Shown here piece by piece: positions 21,474-28,940 of a DNA stretch of 64,000 nt; within the stretch, counting starts at the first letter, position 1; every line of letters starts with the position of its first letter. Under the pieces are notes generated by a model. The model saw only the letters and a list, made by a program, of their open reading frames with translations, was not told the origin of the DNA and searched no databases. The DNA comes from Maritimibacter alkaliphilus HTCC2654. GTDB lineage: Bacteria > Pseudomonadota > Alphaproteobacteria > Rhodobacterales > Rhodobacteraceae. The DNA lies in assembly GCF_000152805.1 (NCBI RefSeq), contig NZ_CH902578.1, positions 2,659,263 through 2,723,262 on the forward strand, read 5' to 3'. The translations under genes and the position numbers were made by a program.

Positions 21474-22241
21474 TCATTCCCCGTCGTCCGAGGGTCGCGA
21501 CAGCAGATAGGTGTCCATCAGCCAGCCTTTGCGCGCGCGGGCGTCCTTGCGGGTTCGCGCGACGTCTTCCGCAACGTCGCGCAATTTGCCTGACACGAGG
21601 AGTTCGTCCTCGGTCCCGACGTATCCGCCCCAATAGATCTCCAGATCCCCGTCTAGGTCGCGAAAGGCATCGCGCGAGTCGAGCATGACGACCACGTTTC
21701 CGCCGTCATCTGGCATACCTTGCGACAATTGTCGGCCCGACATGACGGTGAACGACTTCCCGATCCTGTTCAAAGCGACCTTGTGCCGGGCCGCCAGCGC
21801 CGAGACGCTGCTGATGCCGGGAATGACCTCGTACTCCAGTTCGACCTGTCCGGCGGCTGTGATGGCATCCAGAATTCCCATCGTGCCGTCGTAAAGCGAT
21901 GGGTCACCCCAGATGAGGAAGCCGCCGATTTCGCCCGCGCCCAACTCCTCGACAATGAGCCGCTCATAGATCGCGCGCACCTCGGCCCGCCACGCCGCAA
22001 CGTCGGTGGCGTAGACCCCATCCTTGGCGCGTTCCGGGATGTCGAAATCGACGAGACGGTAGTTCGACCCTTCGATGTAACGGTCACAGATTTCGCGGCG
22101 CAGATGGTGCAGGTCGGCCTTGTCCTGACCCTTGTTCGGGATGAAGAAGACCGAAACCTTGTTCAGGGCTTTCACGGCCTGAACAGTGACGTATTCCGGG
22201 TTCCCTGCACCGATCCCGATCACCATCAAATTACGTTTCAT
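21474..22241 (-). CDS. cobF: Precorrin-6A synthase (deacetylating), CobF
   Basis: A 255-residue SAM-dependent tetrapyrrole methylase of aerobic cobalamin biosynthesis; CobF methylates precorrin-5 at C-1 with loss of acetate. Family motifs visible are the N-terminal GIGAGNPEYVT loop, GGFLIWGDPSLYDGT in the middle and EVIPGISSVSALAAR. The length matches CobF. ATG 22241 (MKRNLMVIG) was preferred over longer in-frame starts because homology begins there. It is convergent with the IalB gene (22 bp apart), and no other cob gene is in the window, so it is a stand-alone copy here. Confidence 0.92.
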   Translation of the reverse strand: MKRNLMVIGIGAGNPEYVTVQAVKALNKVSVFFIPNKGQDKADLHHLRREICDRYIEGSNYRLVDFDIPERAKDGVYATDVAAWRAEVRAIYERLIVEELGAGEIGGFLIWGDPSLYDGTMGILDAITAAGQVELEYEVIPGISSVSALAARHKVALNRIGKSFTVMSGRQLSQGMPDDGGNVVVMLDSRDAFRDLDGDLEIYWGGYVGTEDELLVSGKLRDVAEDVARTRKDARARKGWLMDTYLLSRPSDDGE

Positions 22242-22314
22242 TCTTCGGCCCCTGTCGATCCGTCGCGCCTTTTCAGCGTCCTTGGCGGGGCGCGTCAAGG
22301 TGGGTGGCGTGCCG

Positions 22315-23553
22315 TCAATCCTCGCCGGCCTTTGCGATCTTGCGGGCAAGGATATCCAGAAACGTCGAAATCGCCTCGTTCGGCGGCTCTTCGCCATAGC
22401 GTGTGACGCCGATCGAGACGCGGGCGCCGGGCAGGCGGATGTCGACCGGCTTCAAAGCGGTCGGGAGGTTCCTGAGGCCGGATTTCCCGTAGCACAACAG
22501 GGCGATCGAACGGCTGGCGACGATCATCTGTTCGGCGTTCGAGAACGAGAACATTTCGGCGGATTGCGCCGGTGGGATGGTTCCGGCGGCCCGGAACATC
22601 CGGTCGAAGAAACCACGGATCGGGGTTCCGTGAGGCGCCACGATCCATTGTTCCTTGGCCAGCTCGGCCATCGAAGGCCTGTGATCGTGTATCGCGTGAT
22701 CCGTCCGCGCGATCATCATGTAGTCCTCGAAATAGAGATGCTTTTCGACCATTTCGGGAAAAGGCGACGGATTGCGCAGGACGCCGATGATAAGGTCGAT
22801 TTCGCCGCGCCGAAGTGCCTCGACAAGCGTGTCGTAGCCACCCGGAATCGCGACGAGTTGAACCCGCGGATGGGCCTGCGTGATCTCGCCGAATGCCTCG
22901 AGGACCAGCGACTGTCCCGAGAACGGGAGCATTCCCACCGATATGCGCCCGAGGAGCGAGTCGCCCGTGTCGGCCAGAAGCGCGGGGATGTCGTTCAGCG
23001 CGGCGTTGATGCGATCCCAAAGCGCCGCAATCGCGCGTGCAGCTTCCGTCGGTTCCATCCCGGCCTTGCGCCGAATGAAAAGGGTCGGCGCCACGTAGCC
23101 TGCGATGTCCCGCAGGGACTGACTTATGGCGGGTTGGCTGACACCCAATGCTCTTGCGGCGGCCGAGGCCGTGCCATGGCGGACGACGGCGGACACGGCA
23201 CGCAAATGGCGCCAACGCGCGAGGCTCGGAAACCGCAGCGGCCCGTCATGGCCCAAAACGCCGCGTTCCAGCGTCTCGAACTCGGCCGTGATCCGGCGAC
23301 ACTGGTCGATCACGATCTCGCCGAGGGCCGTCGGCTCGGACCCGGACCAGCCACGCTGGAACAGGGCGACCCCCAACTGGCCCTCGGCACTGTTCAGGGT
23401 GCGCGAGAACGCAGGCTGCGACATGGCTGTCGATTCGGCAGCTTCCGAGAGCCTCCGATGCTCGGACAAGGCCCGGATCACCCGAACCTGCCGGGCTGAA
23501 AGGATGGCTGAGTTTCCAGACACGCATAAGTTATAAGTAAAATGAAGCCGCAT
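22315..23553 (-). CDS. LysR-type regulator with two N-terminal winged-HTH domains
   Basis: About 412 residues, roughly 100 longer than a normal LysR protein. Two separate HTH_1-type domains can be read: the first contains AAESTAMSQPAFSRTL then GVALFQRG, the second AARALGVSQPAISQSL then PTLFIRRKAG. A typical LysR effector-binding domain follows, starting near LLGRISVGMLPFSG. It is divergent from ligM-metF, so it very likely regulates that operon and itself; a C1-donor aromatic ligand is an inference. The start is uncertain: ATG 23553, ATG 23568 and GTG 23523 are all possible and none has a good ribosome binding site. GTG 23523 would leave the palindrome at 23550-23564 outside the gene. Confidence 0.85.
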   Translation of the reverse strand: MRLHFTYNLCVSGNSAILSARQVRVIRALSEHRRLSEAAESTAMSQPAFSRTLNSAEGQLGVALFQRGWSGSEPTALGEIVIDQCRRITAEFETLERGVLGHDGPLRFPSLARWRHLRAVSAVVRHGTASAAARALGVSQPAISQSLRDIAGYVAPTLFIRRKAGMEPTEAARAIAALWDRINAALNDIPALLADTGDSLLGRISVGMLPFSGQSLVLEAFGEITQAHPRVQLVAIPGGYDTLVEALRRGEIDLIIGVLRNPSPFPEMVEKHLYFEDYMMIARTDHAIHDHRPSMAELAKEQWIVAPHGTPIRGFFDRMFRAAGTIPPAQSAEMFSFSNAEQMIVASRSIALLCYGKSGLRNLPTALKPVDIRLPGARVSIGVTRYGEEPPNEAISTFLDILARKIAKAGED

Positions 23554-23564
23554 ATACAATATGC
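23550..23564. promoter_or_regulatory. Candidate LysR operator between regulator and ligM
   Basis: A perfect 6-3-6 inverted repeat, GCATAT-ACA-ATATGC, lies in the divergent region 63 bp before the ligM start. Just beside it (23524-23536) is a doubled ATAAG motif, repeated again near 23566. This is the expected place for the divergent LysR protein to bind; no footprint is known. Confidence 0.4.
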
Positions 23565-23626
23565 GCATAAGCGAAACCCGATGGCCGACATTATATCCGC
23601 TTTGAGGATTATGGGAGGACGCGCAA

Positions 23627-25003
23627 ATGAGCGCAAAGACGCTTGAAGACCGCTTGGCAGGGCACGAAAGCCCGTTCGCCATGCTCTACGACAACCAGAT
23701 GGGCCGCTATCCGTTCCCGATCGAGAGCGAATACACCCACTGGGCCGAAGAGCAGCGCGCTTGGCGTGAAGGCGTGGCGCTGATGAACCAGAGCTTCCAC
23801 ATGACCGACCTCTACGTGAAGGGCCCGGATGTGATGAAATTGCTCTCGGATATCTCGGTCAACAGCTATGCCAAGTTCGGCAAGGGCAAGGCCAAGCAGA
23901 TCGTCTGCGTGAACCACGACGGCTACCTTATCGGCGACTCCATCGTGTTCGGCCTCGAAGACGACGAAGTGAATATCGTCGGCCGCCCCATCGTGCCGAA
24001 CTGGGTGCAGTTCCACGCCGAGACCGGCGGATATGACGTTGTCTGCACCCGCGACGAACGCAAGCTGGACGATCCCGACAACCGCCGCCTGACCTACCGC
24101 TACGAAGTGCAGGGGCCCAAGGCGCTCGACCTGCTGAACGAGGTGAACGAGGGCGGTCCGCTGACCACCAAGTTCTTCAACATGGGCGAGATCACCATCG
24201 CGGGCTGCAAGGGCCAGACGCTGTCGCACGGCATGGGCGGTGCGCAGGGGCTTGAGATCTGGGGGCCGTTCGATGACGGCGACAAGGTGAAAGCACGGCT
24301 CATGGAAGTGGGCGAGAAATACGGCCTGCGTCTGGTGGGCAGCCGCGCCTATGCCTCCGCCGCAGCCGAGTCCGGCTGGGTGCCGAGCGTCGTTCCGGCG
24401 ATCTACACCGGCGAGAAGATGAAGCCCTATCGCCAGTGGCTCAAGGCCACGTCGTTCGAGGCGCTCTCGACCCTTGGCGGGTCCATGAAGACCGGGAACA
24501 TCGAAGACTACTACATGACTCCGTGGGACGTGGATTATGGCCGGGTCATCAAGTTCGACCATGATTTCATCGGGCGCGCGGCGCTTGAGAAGATGGCGGA
24601 GCAGCCCCAGCGCAAGAAAATGACGCTGGTCTGGGATGCCGACGACGTGCTCAAGGTGAACGCGGGCTACATGGACGATGGTGACCTGCCGACGAAGAAC
24701 ATGGATTTCCCCGCCGCGCATTACGCGAGCTACCCCTATGATCTGGTGACGAAAGACGGCCGTACCGTAGGTATCTCGATCGCGCCGGCCTATTCGGCGA
24801 ACGAACGGGCCTGGATCAGCCTCGCCGTGCTCGATCCCGACGTGGCGGAAACCGGCACTGAAGTGACGGTAACGTGGGGTGAACCGGATGGCGGATCGTC
24901 TAAACCGACCGTCGAGCGGCACCGTCAGATCGACGTGAAGACCGAAGTGCACCCGTGGCCCATCCATGATGCGGTCCGCGAGACATATCGTAAGCAGACT
25001 TGA
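23627..25003 (+). CDS. ligM: Tetrahydrofolate-dependent O-demethylase, LigM/DmdA-like (GcvT fold)
   Basis: A 458-residue member of the aminomethyltransferase (GcvT) fold. As remembered, it aligns along its length with Sphingobium LigM (vanillate/3-O-methylgallate O-demethylase): KAKQ near residue 90, NWVQFHAETGGYDV, HGMGGAQGLEIWGP, ESGWVPSVVPAIYTG and KFDHDFIGR, ending in the GcvT C-terminal barrel. Such enzymes move a methyl group from a methoxylated or methylated substrate to tetrahydrofolate. It has a clear ribosome binding site (GGGAGG) and is followed 11 bp later by a methylene-THF reductase, as in known ligM-metF pairs. Lignin-derived methoxyaromatics are the best guess, but a dimethylsulfoniopropionate-like substrate cannot be excluded from sequence. 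Confidence 0.82.
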   Translation: MSAKTLEDRLAGHESPFAMLYDNQMGRYPFPIESEYTHWAEEQRAWREGVALMNQSFHMTDLYVKGPDVMKLLSDISVNSYAKFGKGKAKQIVCVNHDGYLIGDSIVFGLEDDEVNIVGRPIVPNWVQFHAETGGYDVVCTRDERKLDDPDNRRLTYRYEVQGPKALDLLNEVNEGGPLTTKFFNMGEITIAGCKGQTLSHGMGGAQGLEIWGPFDDGDKVKARLMEVGEKYGLRLVGSRAYASAAAESGWVPSVVPAIYTGEKMKPYRQWLKATSFEALSTLGGSMKTGNIEDYYMTPWDVDYGRVIKFDHDFIGRAALEKMAEQPQRKKMTLVWDADDVLKVNAGYMDDGDLPTKNMDFPAAHYASYPYDLVTKDGRTVGISIAPAYSANERAWISLAVLDPDVAETGTEVTVTWGEPDGGSSKPTVERHRQIDVKTEVHPWPIHDAVRETYRKQT

Positions 25004-25014
25004 GGAGAGGACCG

Positions 25015-25893
25015 ATGGCTGTGGTGAACATGATGCAAAACCGTCCTGCGGGCGCCCAACTGGCGGCGTTTCTCGAGGGCGTATCCATCGAAGTGATGCC
25101 GCGCACGGCGGCGAAGGTCGAGGATTTCACGGCGATCCTGCCGGAGAACACCCGTGTCTACATCGCCCATATCGAGGGCACGCCGATCGAAGAGATGGTG
25201 GACACCGCCAAGCGCCTCGCCGCAGGCGGGTTTCAGGTCATGCCGCACTTCCCCGCGCGGATCATGAAGGACACCGCCGAGCTCAAGGACTGGATCGACC
25301 GTTACGTGTCGGAGGCCGGTGTCGAACAGGCGCTGCTTCTGGGCGGCTCGCCCACTACGCCGGTCGGCAAGCTCGACAGCTCGATCCAGTTGATCGAGAC
25401 GGGCTACTTCGACGGGTTCAAGCGTCTGCACGTCGCGGGTCACCCCGAGGGCAACGGTGACATCGACGCCAAGGGAACCACCACCCATGTGGACGAGGCC
25501 GTGCGCTGGAAGCAGGCCTATGCCGACCGCTCCGGCATCGACATGGCGCTGACGACCCAGTTCGTCTTCGCCGCGCAGCCGATGATCGACTGGGCCGAGC
25601 GGCTCGAGGCCGATGGTATCACGATGCCGATCCATGCCGGTGTCGCGGGCCCGGCGAAGCTTCAGACCCTCATCAAGTACGCCATCGCCTGCGGTGTCGG
25701 CCCGTCTCTGAACGTGCTGCAAAAGCGCGCGAAGGATCTCACCAAGCTTCTGAAGCCGTTCGAGCCGACGGAGGTGCTGACCGACCTTGCGGCCTACAAG
25801 GCCGAGAATCCGGACAGCCTGATCGACAAGGTGCACGTGTTCCCGCTGGGCGGAATCAAGAACAGCGCCGAATATATCCGCGAAAACGGCTGA
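25015..25893 (+). CDS. metF: Methylenetetrahydrofolate reductase (MetF-like)
   Basis: A 292-residue protein of the MTHFR TIM-barrel family. Family features include TRVYIAHIEGTP, AAGGFQVMPHFPAR (the FAD/folate pocket region), QALLLGGSPT and MTTQF-like ALTTQFVFAAQPMIDW. It interconverts 5-methyl-THF and 5,10-methylene-THF. Directly behind ligM it would oxidise the methyl-THF formed by demethylation and feed carbon into the C1 pool. ATG 25015 has a strong ribosome binding site (GAGGAGAGG). A rho-independent terminator follows, closing the operon. Confidence 0.88.
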   Translation: MAVVNMMQNRPAGAQLAAFLEGVSIEVMPRTAAKVEDFTAILPENTRVYIAHIEGTPIEEMVDTAKRLAAGGFQVMPHFPARIMKDTAELKDWIDRYVSEAGVEQALLLGGSPTTPVGKLDSSIQLIETGYFDGFKRLHVAGHPEGNGDIDAKGTTTHVDEAVRWKQAYADRSGIDMALTTQFVFAAQPMIDWAERLEADGITMPIHAGVAGPAKLQTLIKYAIACGVGPSLNVLQKRAKDLTKLLKPFEPTEVLTDLAAYKAENPDSLIDKVHVFPLGGIKNSAEYIRENG

Positions 25894-25916
25894 ACGGGTC
25901 TGGCCTGTTCTGACCC

Positions 25917-25952
25917 GAAGCCCGGCGCTTTCGAGGGCGGCGGGCTTTTTAA
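25917..25952 (+). terminator. Rho-independent terminator after metF
   Basis: AAGCCCG pairs with CGGGCTT across a GC-rich loop and is followed by a run of five T. It sits 24 bp after the metF stop. Confidence 0.85.
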
Positions 25953-25958
25953 TTGAGT

Positions 25959-26035
25959 GCGCCGGGCGGCGCACGCTTGGGAAGCACGTCTTTTCGGTTC
26001 CCGAAAAGCCATGCGGATGAGGGGCGCTGCCCCTC
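25959..26035. repeat. Cluster of three perfect hairpins, including a Rhodobacterales-type intergenic repeat
   Basis: After the metF terminator come three more perfect stem-loops: TGCGCC-GGGC-GGCGCA (25959-25974), CTTTTCGG-TTC-CCGAAAAG (25990-26008) and GAGGGGC-GCT-GCCCCTC (26019-26035). The last continues into an ACTCCCCGAGGTATTTTC stretch and a GAAGAAG box running up to the kpsM stop. That combination resembles a dispersed intergenic repeat I recall from many Rhodobacterales genomes. Confidence 0.6.
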
Positions 26036-26068
26036 AAACTCCCCGAGGTATTTTCAGACCGAAGAAGA

Positions 26069-26881
26069 TCAGTCGCCGTTCAGCAGGCGCTGATGGTGTT
26101 GCTTGAGCATGAACAGGCCCGACACCGTCAGGATCAGCGCCAATGTCACCACGAAAAGCGGTGAAACCCACGTCGGATCGTACTTCGGGAAAATGCCCGA
26201 CTTGGCGAGGGAGGTGATGTGGATGAGCGGGTTCCACCAAAGCACCTGTTGCACATCGTCCGGGAAATCCTCGTACAGGAACAGCACGCCGGAGATGATG
26301 AATAGGGGGCGCGACGCGAAGCCCCACAGGCGCGCGACGATGGGCAGTTCCATGAACAGCCAGCAGGTGAACACGCCGAAACCGGCGCCAAGCATCACCG
26401 AAAGGCCGACCGCGCACAGAACCGGGGTCAGGTCGAAGCGAAGCCCGTGGCCCGAGACAGAGGCGATCCCGAAGAGCAGAAGGAAAAACACGACCGTGGC
26501 CGTCAATGCGTTGAGCAGGAACCGCGCGAGCACGGTGTCCAGCCAGATCACGGTCGGGAACTTGAGCAATGGGCGTGAAAACTTGAGGGCTGTCGTGATA
26601 GGGCCGCTCACCTGTCCGAAGATCGCGAAGACGAGGTGCCCGGACGCGTAGTACATGATGAAGGACGTGCCGAGGCGCGGCGTTTTTTGCAGGAAGCCGA
26701 AGGCGAAGGTCAGCGCGACGATCATCAGCAACGGTGCGGTGAACGCCCACAGGTAGCCCCCGGGCGATTTGCCGTAGCGTGCCGACATTTCCCTGAGAAC
26801 AAGCGCGCCGACCGTGCGAAGCGTCGGGAACGAGCGTTTCGCAGGTGCGCTTGGCTGGTTCGTGATATCGCTGGCCGACAA
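26069..26881 (-). CDS. kpsM: Capsular polysaccharide ABC exporter, permease (KpsM/Wzm family)
   Basis: A 270-residue inner-membrane protein with about six hydrophobic segments and the ABC-2 permease hallmark VLREMSARYGKSPGGYLWAF near residues 28-47. With KpsT it would flip lipid-linked polysaccharide across the inner membrane. The start is taken as TTG 26881 because there is no ATG before the conserved segment; this is uncertain. It is divergent from the KpsE-like gene, with about 80 bp between them, an unusual split arrangement for this exporter. Confidence 0.87.
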   Translation of the reverse strand: MSASDITNQPSAPAKRSFPTLRTVGALVLREMSARYGKSPGGYLWAFTAPLLMIVALTFAFGFLQKTPRLGTSFIMYYASGHLVFAIFGQVSGPITTALKFSRPLLKFPTVIWLDTVLARFLLNALTATVVFFLLLFGIASVSGHGLRFDLTPVLCAVGLSVMLGAGFGVFTCWLFMELPIVARLWGFASRPLFIISGVLFLYEDFPDDVQQVLWWNPLIHITSLAKSGIFPKYDPTWVSPLFVVTLALILTVSGLFMLKQHHQRLLNGD

Positions 26882-26963
26882 GAGGGTCTCGAATTCTGGC
26901 GCCGATGCGCGCGAGTATGTAGAAGGAGAGGCAATAGTTCAACGCAAGGTAGAAAGGCGCCGC

Positions 26964-28157
26964 GTGCCCGAGGATTCGGCAAAGTCACGATCCGCAGCCG
27001 GCCCCGATGTCATCGTGCGCCCGATGGCAGGACCGGCCCGCCGGAAACGGCGGCATGTCGGTCTTCTCCTGTCATTCGTATTGATCGTGCTGCTGCCCTT
27101 GGCGGTGATCGGCTGGTATACCTATGTCCGGGCGGTCGATCAGTTCGCGTCCCACGTCGGGTTCACTGTCCGGCAAGAGGATCAGGGGCAGACGCAGGCG
27201 CTCTTGGGTGGACTTGCGCAACTGGCGGGTCCGACAGCCGCCGGTGGCGCGTTGGACGGCGAAATTCTTAACGAGTTCATTCGCAGTCAGGGCCTGGTGG
27301 CGCGGGTCGATGAGCGGCTCGACATGTGGTCGCATTACGCGGCGTTTCACGCGACCGACCCGGTGTTCGCGCTGCGCCCGGGTGGCACGATCGAGGATCT
27401 GCACGCCTACTGGGGCCGGATCGTCACCATCGACTACGATCAGGCGACGGGTCTTATCGGCCTCGAACTTCGCGCGTTCGACGCGGCCTTTGCGCAGTCC
27501 GTGGCGCGGGCGGTGCTGGAAGAGAGCCAAAGCCTCGTCAACGACCTGAACGCCGCGGCCCGCGACGATCTGGTCATGGCGGCCGAAGCCGATGTGGAGC
27601 TTGGCCTTGCACGGCTCAAGTCGGCGCGCGAGGCGCTGGTGAACTTTCGCACCCGGACCCAGATCGTCGACCCGGAAACCGATCTGGAAGCCCGGATGGG
27701 GGTACAGACGTCGCTGCAACAACAACTTGCTCAGGCCTTGGTCGAATACGACCTTCTCGTTCAGTCGGCGGGCGAACAGGCACCGACGGTCGTGCAGGCC
27801 GAGCGCAAGATCGACGTGATCCGGGATCGGCTGGCGGATGAGCGACAGGCCTTCGCCTCCGACCAGTCCTATGTCGGGGTCGAGGGGTATCCGGCCCTGA
27901 TCGCCGAGTATGAAAGCCTGACGGTCGACCGCGAATATGCGGAAGAGACCTACCGCGCCGCTCTCGCCCAACTCGACGCCGCCAAGGCAAGCGCTGCCCG
28001 ACAGAGCCGGTATCTGGCGGCCTATGCGCTTCCGACACTGGCCGAGGCACCGATCTATCCGAAACGGCAACAGATCATGCTCGTCTCGCTATTGTTCCTG
28101 TGTTTGGGGTGGGCGCTCGTGGTGCTGATCTATTACTCGATCCGGGACCGCGGCTGA
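26964..28157 (+). CDS. kpsE: Capsule export inner-membrane/periplasmic protein (KpsE-like co-polymerase)
   Basis: About 397 residues. A basic N-terminus precedes a transmembrane segment (about residues 33-54), followed by a long periplasmic part with extended coiled-coil character (about residues 170-350) and a C-terminal transmembrane helix ending at IYYSIRDRG. This matches KpsE/BexC/CtrB proteins that link the KpsMT exporter to the outer-membrane channel. GTG 26964 is preferred, with an AGAAAGG box upstream; ATG 27024 is the alternative. Its stop overlaps the kpsT start (TGATG), so the two are translationally coupled. No KpsD-like outer-membrane partner is visible in the window. Confidence 0.85.
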   Translation: MPEDSAKSRSAAGPDVIVRPMAGPARRKRRHVGLLLSFVLIVLLPLAVIGWYTYVRAVDQFASHVGFTVRQEDQGQTQALLGGLAQLAGPTAAGGALDGEILNEFIRSQGLVARVDERLDMWSHYAAFHATDPVFALRPGGTIEDLHAYWGRIVTIDYDQATGLIGLELRAFDAAFAQSVARAVLEESQSLVNDLNAAARDDLVMAAEADVELGLARLKSAREALVNFRTRTQIVDPETDLEARMGVQTSLQQQLAQALVEYDLLVQSAGEQAPTVVQAERKIDVIRDRLADERQAFASDQSYVGVEGYPALIAEYESLTVDREYAEETYRAALAQLDAAKASAARQSRYLAAYALPTLAEAPIYPKRQQIMLVSLLFLCLGWALVVLIYYSIRDRG

Positions 28158-28816
28158 TGCTGCAAGGGATTGGGATCACCAAGTCCTACATGGTCAAAGG
28201 CAGGCCCAAGCTGGTGTTGGACGGCCTTGACTTCGAGGTGCCTGCCGGGGTGTCGCTTGGCCTCCTCGGGCGCAATGGGGCGGGCAAGTCGACACTGTTG
28301 TCGATCCTGTCGGGTGCGGTGAAACCCGACGCGGGAGAGGTCAGGACCGAGGGCACGATTTCGTGGCCGGTCGGGCTGCGCGCGGCCTTTCACAAGGACA
28401 TGACGGGGGTGCAGAACGTGCGTTTCGTCGCGCGGGTCTATGGCGTCGACAGCGACGAGCTGGTGGAGTTCGTGCACGACTTTTCCGAGCTTGGCGACCA
28501 CTTCTACATGCCATTCAAGACTTACTCCTCCGGTATGCGCTCCCGCATCTCGTTCGGGACGGCCATGGGCATCCACTTCGACACCTATCTGGTGGATGAG
28601 GTGACCGCGGTGGGCGATGCGTCGTTCAAGCGAAAGAGCCGCGCGGTTTTGCGAGATCGTCTGGCCAGATCGTCCGCGATCATGGTGAGTCACAATATGG
28701 ATGAGCTGCGCGCCTCCTGTGACGCCGGGATGGTGCTTGCGGGCGGACGGGCGCGATATTTCGACGACATCGACGACGCGATCGAACAGCACGAATGGGA
28801 TATGGCCCGCAGTTGA
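28157..28816 (+). CDS. kpsT: Capsular polysaccharide ABC exporter, ATP-binding subunit (KpsT)
   Basis: A 219-residue ATPase with Walker A GRNGAGKST, the KpsT-type variant signature YSSGMRSR in place of LSGGQ, Walker B YLVDEVTAVGD and the switch His in MVSHNMDE. It energises KpsM. It overlaps kpsE by one base. The short length and the altered signature are normal for the KpsT/Wzt-short group. Confidence 0.92.
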   Translation: MLQGIGITKSYMVKGRPKLVLDGLDFEVPAGVSLGLLGRNGAGKSTLLSILSGAVKPDAGEVRTEGTISWPVGLRAAFHKDMTGVQNVRFVARVYGVDSDELVEFVHDFSELGDHFYMPFKTYSSGMRSRISFGTAMGIHFDTYLVDEVTAVGDASFKRKSRAVLRDRLARSSAIMVSHNMDELRASCDAGMVLAGGRARYFDDIDDAIEQHEWDMARS

Positions 28817-28940
28817 TGCCTAACCAACTGTAAACACTTACGAGAATTGAAAACGAAGTTCGCGCAGGCGCCACATTTGCGTGCCGCCGGGCGCCATGCC
28901 TTTGCGCGATTCCATCCCTGCCAATGCGCTGGGGGTGGAT

